NCBI GenBank assembly: GCA_900548625.1
Contig: URLO01000009.1
Coordinates: 1-54,054, forward strand
Reading direction: 5' to 3'
Origin: an uncultured Eubacteriales bacterium
GTDB lineage: Bacteria > Bacillota > Clostridia > Oscillospirales > Oscillospiraceae
Length of the DNA stretch: 54,054 nucleotides
Under the pieces are notes generated by a model, which ran no database searches, was not told the origin of the DNA, and saw only the letters and a program-made list of their open reading frames with translations. Made by a program: the position numbers and the translations under genes. Below are positions 1 through 8,091 of the stretch, piece by piece; within the stretch, counting starts at the first letter, position 1; each line of letters begins with the position of its first letter.

Positions 1-63
1 CCATTATTCATCACCCAGATACAGTATAGCATATTTGGTAAGACGGTTAAAGTGTTTTACTAG
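1..63. other. AT-rich junction sequence at left edge
   Basis: These bases are clearly AT-richer than the coding DNA that follows, and an in-frame TAG at 61-63 closes the frame of the next gene. Coding-like sequence begins immediately after. It may be the edge of an inserted element, a rearrangement point or a contig-end artefact. Both strands read as short, unrecognised peptide ends, so no identity is offered. Confidence 0.4.
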
Positions 64-2229
64 ATTTTAGTATCAGACGGCGGCAAGGCGAGCTACATCG
101 ACGACAGCGGAAACGAGTCGTTCTACGACACCTATACCGAGGCTGTTTTCCGCCTTGACCCGGACAGCGGAGAATGTGTCCAGCTTGAAAACTACGTCTC
201 CAAGCCCGATATGAAGGCGCTGTGCGGAGCGGCCGATCCGGCGGACTATACCGTCAACACCAGCATCCAGAACATGGCGGCCGGTGCAGACGGGACGATC
301 TGGATCTACCGCCAGACCGACTGCTATTCGGAGGACGGAACGGACGGCGGGACGCTCTCTGAGCTTGTCCAGCTCGACGCGAGCGGCACGCAGCTGCGTA
401 CCATCACGCCCGCGGCGCCGCAGAACGAGACGGTCTCTGCCTCGCTCGACAGCATTTTCTCCGATGACCAGGGCTATGTTTACACCTATGACTATCAGAA
501 CGTCAATGTCTACGGCCCGGATGGAAGCCTCATTTTCAGCAAGAGCCGCGATGACGGCTTCGCTCAGCTCTGTCAGCTCTCGCCGAGCGAGGTCGGCCTG
601 ATGTCCATCTCGGCAGAGGGCAAGACCGTCTTTAAGCTGTTTGACACCGCGAGCAAGAGCTTCGGCAAGGAGACGCCCGTTTCCGATAATGCGCGGATGC
701 TCTATGCGGGCAACGACATCTACCGCTATTTCTACACGAACGGCAGCGATCTGTTCGGAGAGCGCAGGGACAGCGGCGAGGTGGAGAAGGTCGTTGACTG
801 GCTGGCATGTGACATTGACTCCGGAAAGATCAGCACGGACCGCCTCGGCTTTTTCTCAGACGGCCGCATCGCCGCCGTAAGCCACGATTTCAGCGAGAAC
901 GGCGCCGGACAGCAGATCGTGGTGCTGCACCGTGTGGATGCCTCCGAGGTGCCGCAGAAAACAGAGCTGACGCTTGCCTGCTTCTGGCTGGATTACAACC
1001 TCCGCAGCCAGATCGTCCGCTTTAATAAGACCAACGCCGATTACCGCATCGTGGTCAAGGACTACGCGGAGTATTCGTCCGACGGAGATCCCAGCGCCGG
1101 TCTCACGAAGCTCAACACCGAGATCATCTCCGGCAACGCCCCCGATCTGATCGCAAACGACATGTCGATGCCGCTGCGCCAGTATGCCGCCAAGGGCCTG
1201 CTGGAAGACCTCTGGCCGTATATCGACAAGGATCCCGTCTATTCCCGCGATGCACTCATGACGCAGCCGCTTGAGGCCGCGCAGACGGACGGCAAGCTCT
1301 ACCAGCTTCCGCTCGGCTTTGGCGTCACCACGGCGATCGGCATTGGAAAGATCGTCGGCGGGCATGAGACATGGACGCTGGCCGACGTCAACGATGCGCT
1401 CGGCAAGCTCTCCGAGGGTGCGACGGTCTTTAGCCCGGAGTACACCCAGTCGCAGATGCTCCTGTACTGCGTCGCGATGAACGCGAAGAACTTTATAGAC
1501 TGGCAGAACGGCACCTGCGATTTCGATTCGGATGCGTTCCGCGCCCTGCTCGAATTCATCAAACCGCTCCCGGCGGAGTTCGACTGGCAGAGCAGCGAGG
1601 AGTATGAGAGTGACTTCTCCCGTATGAAAAACGGCAGACAGCTGCTCTCACCGACAACGATTGCCGGTTACGACGACCTTTATTATACGTTCGCCGTGCT
1701 CGATGGAGACGTCCGCTTCATCGGCTTCCCGCGCGAGGACGGCTCGAGCGGCAATGCGTTTGCCTTTGGCACGACGCTCTCCATCACCACGACCTGCAAG
1801 GACAAGGACGCGGCATGGGCGTTTATCCGCACGACGCTCTCCGAGGAGGCACAGAAGGAGGCCTGGAGATTCCCGATCTTGAAATCTGTCTTTGACGCCA
1901 AAGCCAAGGAAGCCATGACGCAGGAATATTTGACCGATGACGACGGAAAGCAGGTGCTCGATGAAAACGGCGAGCCGATCCCTATTTCAACCGGCGGCAT
2001 GAGCTATGGAAACGATCCGATGGTCGAGCTTTACGCCGTCACGCAGGAGCAGTTTGACGCCGTGATGGCACTGATCGATTCCACGACCAGCTACATTGAC
2101 TTCGACCAGAACGTCATAAACATCATCACGGAGGAGGCTGCGGGCTATTTCTCCGGCGGCAAGAGCGTGGAGGAGGCCTCCAAGCACATCCAGAGCCGTG
2201 TCAGCCTCTACATTCAGGAGCAGAAATAA
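64..2229 (+). CDS. Extracellular solute-binding protein, 5'-truncated
   Basis: The frame is open from base 64 to the TAA at 2229; the first ATG is at 211. The 49 codons before that ATG already read like protein (Asp/Gly/Ser-rich, propeller-like), and no signal peptide or lipobox is present, so the true N-terminus is missing. Counting from the ATG at 211, about the first 245 residues resemble a beta-propeller-like sensor region. From about residue 250 the sequence matches the family-1 sugar-type ABC solute-binding fold (ELTLACFWLD, then a region on asparagine-containing target strings and the C-terminal helical lobe). Such proteins normally sit on the outer face of the membrane. No permease genes are nearby. 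As it stands the gene is probably non-functional, or its 5' part lies outside this sequence. Confidence 0.75.
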   Translation: MLVSDGGKASYIDDSGNESFYDTYTEAVFRLDPDSGECVQLENYVSKPDMKALCGAADPADYTVNTSIQNMAAGADGTIWIYRQTDCYSEDGTDGGTLSELVQLDASGTQLRTITPAAPQNETVSASLDSIFSDDQGYVYTYDYQNVNVYGPDGSLIFSKSRDDGFAQLCQLSPSEVGLMSISAEGKTVFKLFDTASKSFGKETPVSDNARMLYAGNDIYRYFYTNGSDLFGERRDSGEVEKVVDWLACDIDSGKISTDRLGFFSDGRIAAVSHDFSENGAGQQIVVLHRVDASEVPQKTELTLACFWLDYNLRSQIVRFNKTNADYRIVVKDYAEYSSDGDPSAGLTKLNTEIISGNAPDLIANDMSMPLRQYAAKGLLEDLWPYIDKDPVYSRDALMTQPLEAAQTDGKLYQLPLGFGVTTAIGIGKIVGGHETWTLADVNDALGKLSEGATVFSPEYTQSQMLLYCVAMNAKNFIDWQNGTCDFDSDAFRALLEFIKPLPAEFDWQSSEEYESDFSRMKNGRQLLSPTTIAGYDDLYYTFAVLDGDVRFIGFPREDGSSGNAFAFGTTLSITTTCKDKDAAWAFIRTTLSEEAQKEAWRFPILKSVFDAKAKEAMTQEYLTDDDGKQVLDENGEPIPISTGGMSYGNDPMVELYAVTQEQFDAVMALIDSTTSYIDFDQNVINIITEEAAGYFSGGKSVEEASKHIQSRVSLYIQEQK

Positions 2230-2241
2230 GCGAAAAACAGA

Positions 2242-2275
2242 ATTCCCGCGCAGAGCAGACGCTCTGCGCGGGAAT
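2242..2275. terminator. Bidirectional hairpin terminator
   Basis: A perfect 15-bp GC-rich stem with an AGAC loop lies between the converging solute-binding and histidine-kinase genes. It starts 13 bases after the first stop and ends 5 bases before the second. Confidence 0.75.
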
Positions 2276-2279
2276 CGCG

Positions 2280-3413
2280 CTATATTGGGAGCTCCACTGC
2301 GATGGTGCTGCCCGCCTCCGAGCTTTCCTCCACCAGAACGGAGCCGCCGTGCAGGCCGGCGATCTCCCACACCAGAGAAAGCCCCAGTCCCGCGCCGCCG
2401 AACTCGCGGCTGCGGGATTTGTCCACGCGGAAGAAGGGCTGGAAAATGCTCCTTTGATATTCCGGCGGAATGCCGCAGCCGGTGTCGCAGACGCGGATGC
2501 GAAGCGCCTGCTCCGTCTGACAGACAAGCACCTTCACCGACCCGCCGGGGCGATTATACTTGACGGCGTTCTCTGTGAGATTAAAGAGCATCCGGTAGAT
2601 CAGTGCGTCGCTGCCGGTCATGGTGGCGTCGCCCTCGTGCTCCAGCGTGATATTGCGTTTTTCCGCGAGCGGCGCAAGGTCGGTGAAGATCTCCTCGATC
2701 ATCGGCGCAAGCTCGATCTGCTCGTTTCGCGCGACCTGCTGGAGATTGCTCATTTCCAGCAGCGTCTTGGTCATCTGCGTCAGCCGCTCCGTCTGCTCCC
2801 GCAAAAGCCGCAGAAACTCCGCCGCCTCCGGCGTGAGACCGGGGTGCTCCGCCGAAAACAGCTCCAGCTGCGCCTGCATCAGCGCCAGCGGCGTGCGCAG
2901 CTCGTGGGCGGCGTTGCCGGTAAACTGCCGCTGGGCGGCAAAGGCGTTGTTGAGCCGCTCAAGCATCTGGTTAAAGGATTTGCTGAGCTGCCGGAACTCC
3001 GGCAGGACGTCCTCGTTGATCTTCATGTCCGCCAGATTGTTCATCTGCACCTTCTCCACCTGCGCGGCAAAGCTGTGCAGGGGCTTGAGCGCATGGCCGC
3101 TGACGAAGTACGCGAGCACGCCGCTGAGAAGCGTCACCGCCGCCGTGATGTACCAGTTGGTGGTGCGGAAGCTCCCCTGCACCCCATCGACGACGATGGT
3201 CAACTCCTCGTTGGGCGCTATGAGCTGCGGGTCAAAGCTCGCCGCTCCGCCATCATTCAGGATCACCGTGCCACCGCCCTGTAAGCTGTCCGCAATGGTG
3301 TCCATATAATACACACCGGAGGAGCACAGCAGCAAATTCATGGCCACGCAGGTGATGCCAATCAGAAGGGCGGTCATCAGCGTGATGCGCCACTGTAGGG
3401 AAAGCCGCTTCAT
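2280..3413 (-). CDS. Sensor histidine kinase of a two-component system
   Basis: Membrane-bound sensor kinase of 377 residues. Membrane segments fall at about 11-31 and 87-105 and flank a short (~55-residue) extracytoplasmic domain. A HAMP-like linker covers about 106-160, the H-box NAAHELRTPL places the phosphorylated His at residue 170, and the C-terminal half has N, G1 (DTGCGIPP) and G2 (GAGLGLSLV) ATP-binding boxes. Its ATG overlaps the response-regulator stop by four bases (ATGA), so the pair is translationally coupled. The small sensor domain does not reveal the signal. The divergent methionine-sulfoxide repair operon suggests an oxidative cue, which is inference. Confidence 0.93.
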   Translation of the reverse strand: MKRLSLQWRITLMTALLIGITCVAMNLLLCSSGVYYMDTIADSLQGGGTVILNDGGAASFDPQLIAPNEELTIVVDGVQGSFRTTNWYITAAVTLLSGVLAYFVSGHALKPLHSFAAQVEKVQMNNLADMKINEDVLPEFRQLSKSFNQMLERLNNAFAAQRQFTGNAAHELRTPLALMQAQLELFSAEHPGLTPEAAEFLRLLREQTERLTQMTKTLLEMSNLQQVARNEQIELAPMIEEIFTDLAPLAEKRNITLEHEGDATMTGSDALIYRMLFNLTENAVKYNRPGGSVKVLVCQTEQALRIRVCDTGCGIPPEYQRSIFQPFFRVDKSRSREFGGAGLGLSLVWEIAGLHGGSVLVEESSEAGSTIAVELPI

Positions 3414-4087
3414 CCTTCCGTCCCTCCCATCAGATAGCCCTCGCCGATGCGGTTGCGGATGGGGTCATAGCCCAGCGCGGTGCGCAGCTTTTTCCGCAGG
3501 GCGGAAATGTGCACGCGGATGGAGTTGCTGAAATTGTCCACGCTGTTGTCCCAGACATGATCCATCAGCTCCTCCTGACTCACCGGACGGCCCTGATGCA
3601 CCATCAGATATTCCAGAATGCCCGTCTCCTTGCGGGTCAGCGTCAGCGTCTCGCCGCGGACGGCAGCCGTGCGCGAGCGCGTGTCAAAGGTCAGCTCGCC
3701 GCAGCTCAGCAGCACGTCCTGCTGCGTGAAATGCCGCAGCGTCAGACTGCGGATGCGCGCCTCCAGCTCCGCCAGATGAAAGGGCTTTGCCAGATAGTCG
3801 TTTGCGCCCGCGTCGAGACCGGCCACCTTGTCCTCGACCTCGCTTCGGGCAGAGAGGATCAGTACCCGCGTCTCCCGGTCGCACTGGCGCAGCGTGCGCA
3901 GCACCGTCATGCCGTCCTTTCCCGGCAGATTCAGATCCAGCAGCACCAGATCGTAGCGCTCCACACCCAGCAGCTCCAGCGCTTTTTCCCCGTCATAGCA
4001 GTAATCCACGCTGTATGCCTGCCGCCGCAGGCTGCGGACGATGGTTTCACACAGGGCGCGCTCGTCCTCAATGACCAAAAGGTGCAT
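3410..4087 (-). CDS. OmpR-family response regulator
   Basis: DNA-binding response regulator of 225 residues. The receiver domain has acidic residues ED at 7-8, phospho-acceptor Asp51 (LVLLDLNLPGKDG) and the conserved Lys (KPFHLAE). The C-terminal winged helix carries the usual RVHISALRKKL recognition region. The start at 4087 is chosen because AAGGAGGAGT lies 3-12 bases upstream; an in-frame ATG at 4114 would place that ribosome site inside the gene. It is the first gene of the operon and reads away from the msr operon. Paired TTCTGTT direct repeats in the shared intergenic region are a plausible binding site. Confidence 0.93.
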   Translation of the reverse strand: MHLLVIEDERALCETIVRSLRRQAYSVDYCYDGEKALELLGVERYDLVLLDLNLPGKDGMTVLRTLRQCDRETRVLILSARSEVEDKVAGLDAGANDYLAKPFHLAELEARIRSLTLRHFTQQDVLLSCGELTFDTRSRTAAVRGETLTLTRKETGILEYLMVHQGRPVSQEELMDHVWDNSVDNFSNSIRVHISALRKKLRTALGYDPIRNRIGEGYLMGGTEG

Positions 4088-4139
4088 AATACTCCTCCTT
4101 AAAATATGCTGCATTCAGTATAACAAAAACAGATAAGTT

Positions 4140-4157
4140 TTCTGTTAAGTTTCTGTT
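4140..4157 (+). promoter_or_regulatory. Paired TTCTGTT direct repeats, candidate response-regulator site
   Basis: TTCTGTT occurs at 4140-4146 and 4151-4157, an 11-bp period typical of OmpR/PhoB-type tandem binding. The repeats end six bases before the expected -35 position of the operon to the right and lie about 50 bases upstream of the response-regulator start to the left. Confidence 0.5.
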
Positions 4158-4162
4158 CTTAA

Positions 4163-4191
4163 CAGGGACTTTAACTCCCGTGCGCTATGAT
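4163..4191 (+). promoter_or_regulatory. Promoter of the msr operon, weak -35
   Basis: A TATGAT -10 box lies at 4186-4191. At 17-bp spacing the -35 position (4163-4168, CAGGGA) does not match consensus, as expected for an activator-dependent promoter. The first coding sequence starts 23 bases after the -10 box. Confidence 0.5.
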
Positions 4192-4214
4192 AGGCGCAGA
4201 AAAAGGAAAGGGTG

Positions 4215-4367
4215 ATGAAATTGAGTCATGCAAAAAAGGCGGCGGCGCAGGTCATGCTGCTGGCCGCCGGAGCGGCCATGGTGTGCTACGGCGCGTGGCG
4301 CGGTGAGGCGGCTGCGGTTTTGAGCAAAGCCATCAAATTGTGTTTGGAGTGTGTGGGCATTGGATAA
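4215..4367 (+). CDS. 50-aa CXXC membrane peptide, CD1871A-like
   Basis: A short gene of 50 codons with ATG at 4215 behind GGAAAGGG. The peptide has a basic N-terminus, one hydrophobic segment at about 11-27 and a C-terminal KAIKLCLECVGIG with a CXXC motif (Cys43, Cys46). This matches what I know of the CD1871A family of CXXC microproteins in Clostridia, which occur beside a membrane 4Fe-4S protein and a redoxin lipoprotein, as here. The stop codon overlaps the start of the next gene. A thiol-relay role within the membrane is inferred. The size, context and motif make it a real gene despite its length. Confidence 0.82.
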   Translation: MKLSHAKKAAAQVMLLAAGAAMVCYGAWRGEAAAVLSKAIKLCLECVGIG

Positions 4368-5289
4368 GAAGGCATCAAGCGCATCGCATCTCATGGCCCG
4401 CTTCCGGGGCTGGATCCAGGCGGGAGCCACGCTCCTGACGAACATGCACGTGCCGAACTTCCTGAAGGGAAAGCTCTATCAGGGAAAGGGAAAAGCCGTC
4501 TGCGTGCCGGGGCTCAACTGCTACTCATGCCCGGCTGCCTCCGGCGCCTGCCCCATCGGGTCGTTTCAGGCAGTGGTCGGCTCGTCGAAGTTCCGCTTCT
4601 CTTATTATATCACAGGAATCCTCATTTTGCTGGGCGTTTTGCTGGGACGCTTCATCTGCGGCTTCCTCTGCCCGTTCGGCTGGCTTCAGGAGCTGCTGCA
4701 CAAGATCCCCACAAAAAAGCTCTCCACAAAGAAGCTCAAGCCCCTGAGATACCTCAAATACGCCATTTTGCTGGTGATGGTCTTCCTGCTGCCGGCGTTC
4801 CTTGTAAACGACGTGGGCATGGGCGACCCCTACTTCTGCAAATACCTCTGCCCGCAGGGCGTTCTGGAGGGGGCGATCCCGCTCTCCATCGCCAATTCTG
4901 GCATCCGGGCAGCGCTCGGGAGCCTGTTCTCGTGGAAGCTGGGTATTTTGCTGACGGTGATCGTGCTGAGCGTGCTGTTCTACCGGCCGTTCTGCAAATG
5001 GATCTGCCCGCTGGGCGCGTTTTACGCGCTGCTCAACAAGGTCTCCCTTTTCCAGATGAAGGTGGACAAGAACAAGTGCATCTCCTGCGGGAAATGTGCG
5101 AGGGTCTGCAAAATGGACGTGGACGTGACGAAAACGCCCAACCATACCGAGTGCATCCGATGCGGGATGTGCGTTCGTGCCTGTCCGACCGAAGCTGTGC
5201 GCTTCCGCTATGGCTTCGGAGACGGTAAAGATAAAGCAAAAGCGGCAGAAGTGACAATGAAAGCCGCGGATGACGCTGAAAAACACTGA
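4360..5289 (+). CDS. Membrane 4Fe-4S protein, NapH/MauN-like
   Basis: Polytopic membrane protein with ferredoxin-like domains that probably passes electrons from the cytoplasm to extracytoplasmic thiols. It has an N-terminal Cys cluster (CVPGLNCYSC...CPIG), about five membrane segments, and three intramembrane-edge motifs CGFLCPFG, CKYLCPQG and CKWICPLG typical of the NapH group. Two C-terminal 4Fe-4S motifs follow, CISCGKCARVCK and CIRCGMCVRACP. Start choice is uncertain. TTG at 4360 has GGAG ten bases upstream; GTG at 4351 is the alternative but sits too close to that site. The ribosome site lies within the CXXC codons of the previous gene, so the two are probably coupled. Confidence 0.88.
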   Translation: MDKKASSASHLMARFRGWIQAGATLLTNMHVPNFLKGKLYQGKGKAVCVPGLNCYSCPAASGACPIGSFQAVVGSSKFRFSYYITGILILLGVLLGRFICGFLCPFGWLQELLHKIPTKKLSTKKLKPLRYLKYAILLVMVFLLPAFLVNDVGMGDPYFCKYLCPQGVLEGAIPLSIANSGIRAALGSLFSWKLGILLTVIVLSVLFYRPFCKWICPLGAFYALLNKVSLFQMKVDKNKCISCGKCARVCKMDVDVTKTPNHTECIRCGMCVRACPTEAVRFRYGFGDGKDKAKAAEVTMKAADDAEKH

Positions 5290-5312
5290 CAAACAATTAG
5301 GAGGAACAAACA

Positions 5313-6287
5313 ATGAACATCAGGAAAATTCTTGCGCTGGTGCTGGCGCTCGTGCTGGTATGCAGCCTGGCTGCCTGCACGACTTCCGGTAAGGACAAAA
5401 ACATGGAAAACAAGGACGCAGACAAGCCTGCGGACAAAGCCGCGGACATGAGCGGCGAGGATATGTCTATGACCGACGAGCCGAAGACCGCCGCCGAGGC
5501 GCTGGAGATGCACAAGAAGCTCCTTGAGCAGGAAAACGAGATCCTTTCGCAGAACACGGAGCTTTGGGAGAAGGTTTTCATGTCCGCCGACAAGGGCATG
5601 GTCATGGTGGAGGACGGCAAAAACTACGGCGACTTCCTGCTGGACACCATTGAGTCCGCCAAGGACAAGTTCACCGAAGAGGAACTGGCGCTTCTGAAGA
5701 AGGGCGCTAAGGAGATCAGCGACATCGAAAACAAGCTGACCGCATTGGAGGAAAAATTCCCCGAAATTCTGGACGACATGCAGAACGGCAATGTGATGAC
5801 GGCTCCCGCCGACGGCAGCATGCAGAAATTCCCCTCCTTTGAGGGCAAGGACCTCGACGGCAACCCCGTAAAGAGCGACGAGCTGTTCGGCGCCAACGCC
5901 GTCACCGTGGTGAACTTCTGGTTTACGACCTGCAGCCCCTGCGTCGGCGAGCTGAGTGACCTTGACGCGCTGAACAAGGAACTTGCGGAGAAGGGCGGCG
6001 CGCTCATCGGCGTCAACACCTTCACGCTCGAGGGCGACGAGGCGGCGATCGCCGAGGCGAAGGAGATCCTTGACAAGAAGGGCGCCACCTATCAGAACGT
6101 GTATTTTGGCTCCGACAGTGAGGCGGGCATGTTTACCGCAAATGTCTTTGCCTATCCGACGACCTATGTGGTTGACCGCTACGGCAACATTGTCGGCGAC
6201 CCCATCGTGGGTGCGATTACCGGCGATGCCCAGAAGGAAGCGCTGCAAAAGCAGATCGATCAGGCGCTTGCCAACGACATGGGCTGA
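5313..6287 (+). CDS. TlpA/redoxin-family lipoprotein
   Basis: Secreted thiol-disulfide protein of 324 residues anchored by lipid. The signal peptide ends in a lipobox with Cys22 (SLAAC), followed by a Lys/Asp/Met-rich linker, a helical region at about 55-155, and a thioredoxin-like domain from about 165. The active site is FWFTTCSPCVGEL with Cys207 and Cys210, and the family cis-proline region AYPTTYVVD is present. AGGAGG stands 8 bases before the ATG. It lies between the membrane 4Fe-4S protein and the MsrAB lipoprotein, which suggests it carries reducing equivalents to MsrAB, as Etrx lipoproteins do in pneumococcus. The Met-rich linker could itself be an oxidation target. Confidence 0.9.
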   Translation: MNIRKILALVLALVLVCSLAACTTSGKDKNMENKDADKPADKAADMSGEDMSMTDEPKTAAEALEMHKKLLEQENEILSQNTELWEKVFMSADKGMVMVEDGKNYGDFLLDTIESAKDKFTEEELALLKKGAKEISDIENKLTALEEKFPEILDDMQNGNVMTAPADGSMQKFPSFEGKDLDGNPVKSDELFGANAVTVVNFWFTTCSPCVGELSDLDALNKELAEKGGALIGVNTFTLEGDEAAIAEAKEILDKKGATYQNVYFGSDSEAGMFTANVFAYPTTYVVDRYGNIVGDPIVGAITGDAQKEALQKQIDQALANDMG

Positions 6288-6315
6288 TCGAACGCAGTAT
6301 TGAAAGGAGGCGGCG

Positions 6316-7431
6316 ATGAAGCGAGCCATGCTGCCGCTCCTGCTGGCCTCGGTGCTGCTGACAGGCTGCACCGCCGGACAGAAGGCGGCGACGCAAAAAA
6401 CGGAAGCAGAGGAAACCCGGACAAGCGGACGCATTTTGGATGTGTCCGACGAGGAGAACATGTATATGGAAACGACGGAACATGTCATTTATCTGGCGGG
6501 CGGCTGCTTCTGGGGCATGGAGCAGCTTATGCAGTCCATCCCCGGCGTCATCGACGCCCAGAGCGGCTACGCCAACGGCACCTGTGAGGAGGACGCCGAC
6601 TACCAGACTGTCTGCAAAGGCACCACCGGCTTCCGCGAGACTGTGCGCGTGGAGTACGACCCCGAGCAGGTGAGCCTTGACGCGCTGCTTCTGGCTTACT
6701 TCTATGTCATTGACCCGACGGTGGAGAACCGGCAGGGGAATGACATCGGCAGCCAGTACCAGACCGGCGTTTACTACACCAACGACAGCGCCAAAGAGAC
6801 GGTGGAGCGCATCGCAGCCATCGAGCGCGGCCGCAGCGAGAAATTCTTCGTGGAGATCGGCCCGCTCAAGAACTACTATCCTGCCGAGGAATACCACCAG
6901 AACTATCTGGAGAAGAATCCGAACGGCTACTGCCACATTCCGTGGGCGGAGATGGAGCTGTTCTCCAGACTGCGCATCGATCCGGGTGATTACAAAAAGC
7001 CCGCGGCGGAGTCCATCCGCGACAAGCTGACGCAGGAGCAATACCGCGTCACACAGGAGAGCGGCACGGAGCGCGCCTTCACCGGTGAGTTCTGGAACCA
7101 GTTCGAGAAGGGCATCTATGTAGACGTCGTCACCGGCGAGCCGCTCTTTTCCTCCACGGATAAGTTTGAAAGCGGCTGCGGCTGGCCGGCATTCACAAAG
7201 CCCATCGAGGAGCCGGCCGTTGTCGAGCTGGAGGACAACAGCCACGGAATGCGCCGCACCGAGGTGCGCAGCCGCGCCGGAGATTCCCACCTCGGACATG
7301 TGTTCACGGGTGATCCGGAATCGCCGAACGGCGTGCGCTACTGCATCAACAGCGCGTCGCTCCGCTTCGTCCCTTACGCGAAAATGGAGGAGGAAGGCTA
7401 CGGGTACCTGCTGTATCTGTTCGACGAATAA
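6316..7431 (+). CDS. msrAB: Surface MsrA-MsrB fusion lipoprotein
   Basis: Bifunctional peptide-methionine (S)- and (R)-sulfoxide reductase, 371 residues. The lipobox LLTGC puts the lipidated Cys at residue 18, so the enzyme works outside the membrane. The MsrA domain starts at about 56 with the active-site motif GGCFWGME (Cys64). The MsrB domain, from about 230, has SGCGWPAF, DSHLGHVF and the catalytic RYCINSASL (Cys343). The CxxC zinc pair seen in many MsrB proteins is replaced by VTGEPLFSS, so this is probably a zinc-free form. AAAGGAGG precedes the ATG. It is the last gene of the operon and receives electrons presumably through the TlpA-like neighbour. Confidence 0.95.
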   Translation: MKRAMLPLLLASVLLTGCTAGQKAATQKTEAEETRTSGRILDVSDEENMYMETTEHVIYLAGGCFWGMEQLMQSIPGVIDAQSGYANGTCEEDADYQTVCKGTTGFRETVRVEYDPEQVSLDALLLAYFYVIDPTVENRQGNDIGSQYQTGVYYTNDSAKETVERIAAIERGRSEKFFVEIGPLKNYYPAEEYHQNYLEKNPNGYCHIPWAEMELFSRLRIDPGDYKKPAAESIRDKLTQEQYRVTQESGTERAFTGEFWNQFEKGIYVDVVTGEPLFSSTDKFESGCGWPAFTKPIEEPAVVELEDNSHGMRRTEVRSRAGDSHLGHVFTGDPESPNGVRYCINSASLRFVPYAKMEEEGYGYLLYLFDE

Positions 7432-7454
7432 CCTTTTTAAATCAGCTATACGAT

Positions 7455-7489
7455 AAAAGCGCGTCCGATCACCGATCGGGCGCGCTTTT
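7455..7489 (+). terminator. Intrinsic terminator of the msr operon
   Basis: A 15-bp inverted repeat with one G:U pair and a five-base loop ends in TTTT, 24 bases after the msrAB stop. Confidence 0.85.
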
Positions 7490-7507
7490 GTGGAATCCTT
7501 TGGAAGG

Positions 7508-7536
7508 TTGACAGCGAGCGCTTTTTGCGCTATGAT
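7508..7536 (+). promoter_or_regulatory. Sigma-70-type promoter of the Fur-family gene
   Basis: TTGACA at 7508-7513 and TATGAT at 7531-7536 are separated by 17 bases. The start of transcription would be near 7543, which excludes the upstream ATG at 7525 as the protein start. Confidence 0.75.
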
Positions 7537-7581
7537 TTCGATATCTGCAAGAAGGCAGCCGAAAAGAATCATTTGTACAGG

Positions 7582-8022
7582 ATGGGATGGGCGATCAAAT
7601 TGAGTGATGTGAAGACGGGCAGAGGCATGAGGCAGCTCCGAAATACACGACAGCGTAAAATCGTTCTGGAGATGGTGCAGAAACACGATGATCATCCGAG
7701 TGCGGATCAGATTTATCTGGAGATCCGCGCAAAAGACCCTAAATTCAGCCGCGGAACGGTATACCGGAATTTAAATGTTCTTTCCGAGGAAGGGCAGATC
7801 ACACACGTCAAGGTCCCGGGGGCGGATCGCTACGACCACAAGACGGAGTTTCACTACCATTCGATCTGCATGAGCTGCGGTGCAGTCCGCGACATTCCGT
7901 TTTCCTATGACGCGAAGCTCGATGAAACGATCGCCGCCGAGTCCGGCTATCAGATCACACGCCACAGACTCATCTTTGAGGGAATCTGCCCGGAGTGTCA
8001 GAAGAACGGACACGGTAAATAA
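7582..8022 (+). CDS. perR: Fur-family metalloregulator, probably PerR
   Basis: Metal-dependent repressor of about 146 residues. The N-terminal winged helix is recognisable (RNTRQRKIVLEMVQ, HPSADQIYLEI, FSRGTVYRNLNVL), followed by the dimerisation domain with metal ligands (DRYDHKTEFHYHSICMSCG) and a second CPEC zinc pair near the C-terminus. The Asp/His pattern fits peroxide sensors better than iron Fur, but that call is inference. An open frame extends up to ATG 7525, but that codon lies inside the promoter. ATG 7582 is used, and ATG 7627 is also possible; neither has a strong ribosome site. Its position after the msr operon fits an oxidative-stress role. Confidence 0.85.
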   Translation: MGWAIKLSDVKTGRGMRQLRNTRQRKIVLEMVQKHDDHPSADQIYLEIRAKDPKFSRGTVYRNLNVLSEEGQITHVKVPGADRYDHKTEFHYHSICMSCGAVRDIPFSYDAKLDETIAAESGYQITRHRLIFEGICPECQKNGHGK

Positions 8023-8061
8023 GCAAAACGACAGATACAACAACCGGCTAAAAAACATGAA

Positions 8062-8090
8062 GCAGGCGTGACCGTTGCGGTCACGCCTGC
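8062..8090 (+). terminator. Palindromic terminator, first of two identical copies
   Basis: A 29-base palindrome (12-bp stem beginning GCAGGCGTGACC) lies 40 bases after the Fur-family stop. The same sequence recurs at 8331-8359 on the far side of the dispersed repeat. Confidence 0.7.
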
Positions 8091-8091
8091 T

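Noticed and set aside
7525..7581. N-terminal extension of the Fur-family protein to ATG 7525
   Set aside because: The codon lies between the -35 and -10 boxes, so it is not transcribed.
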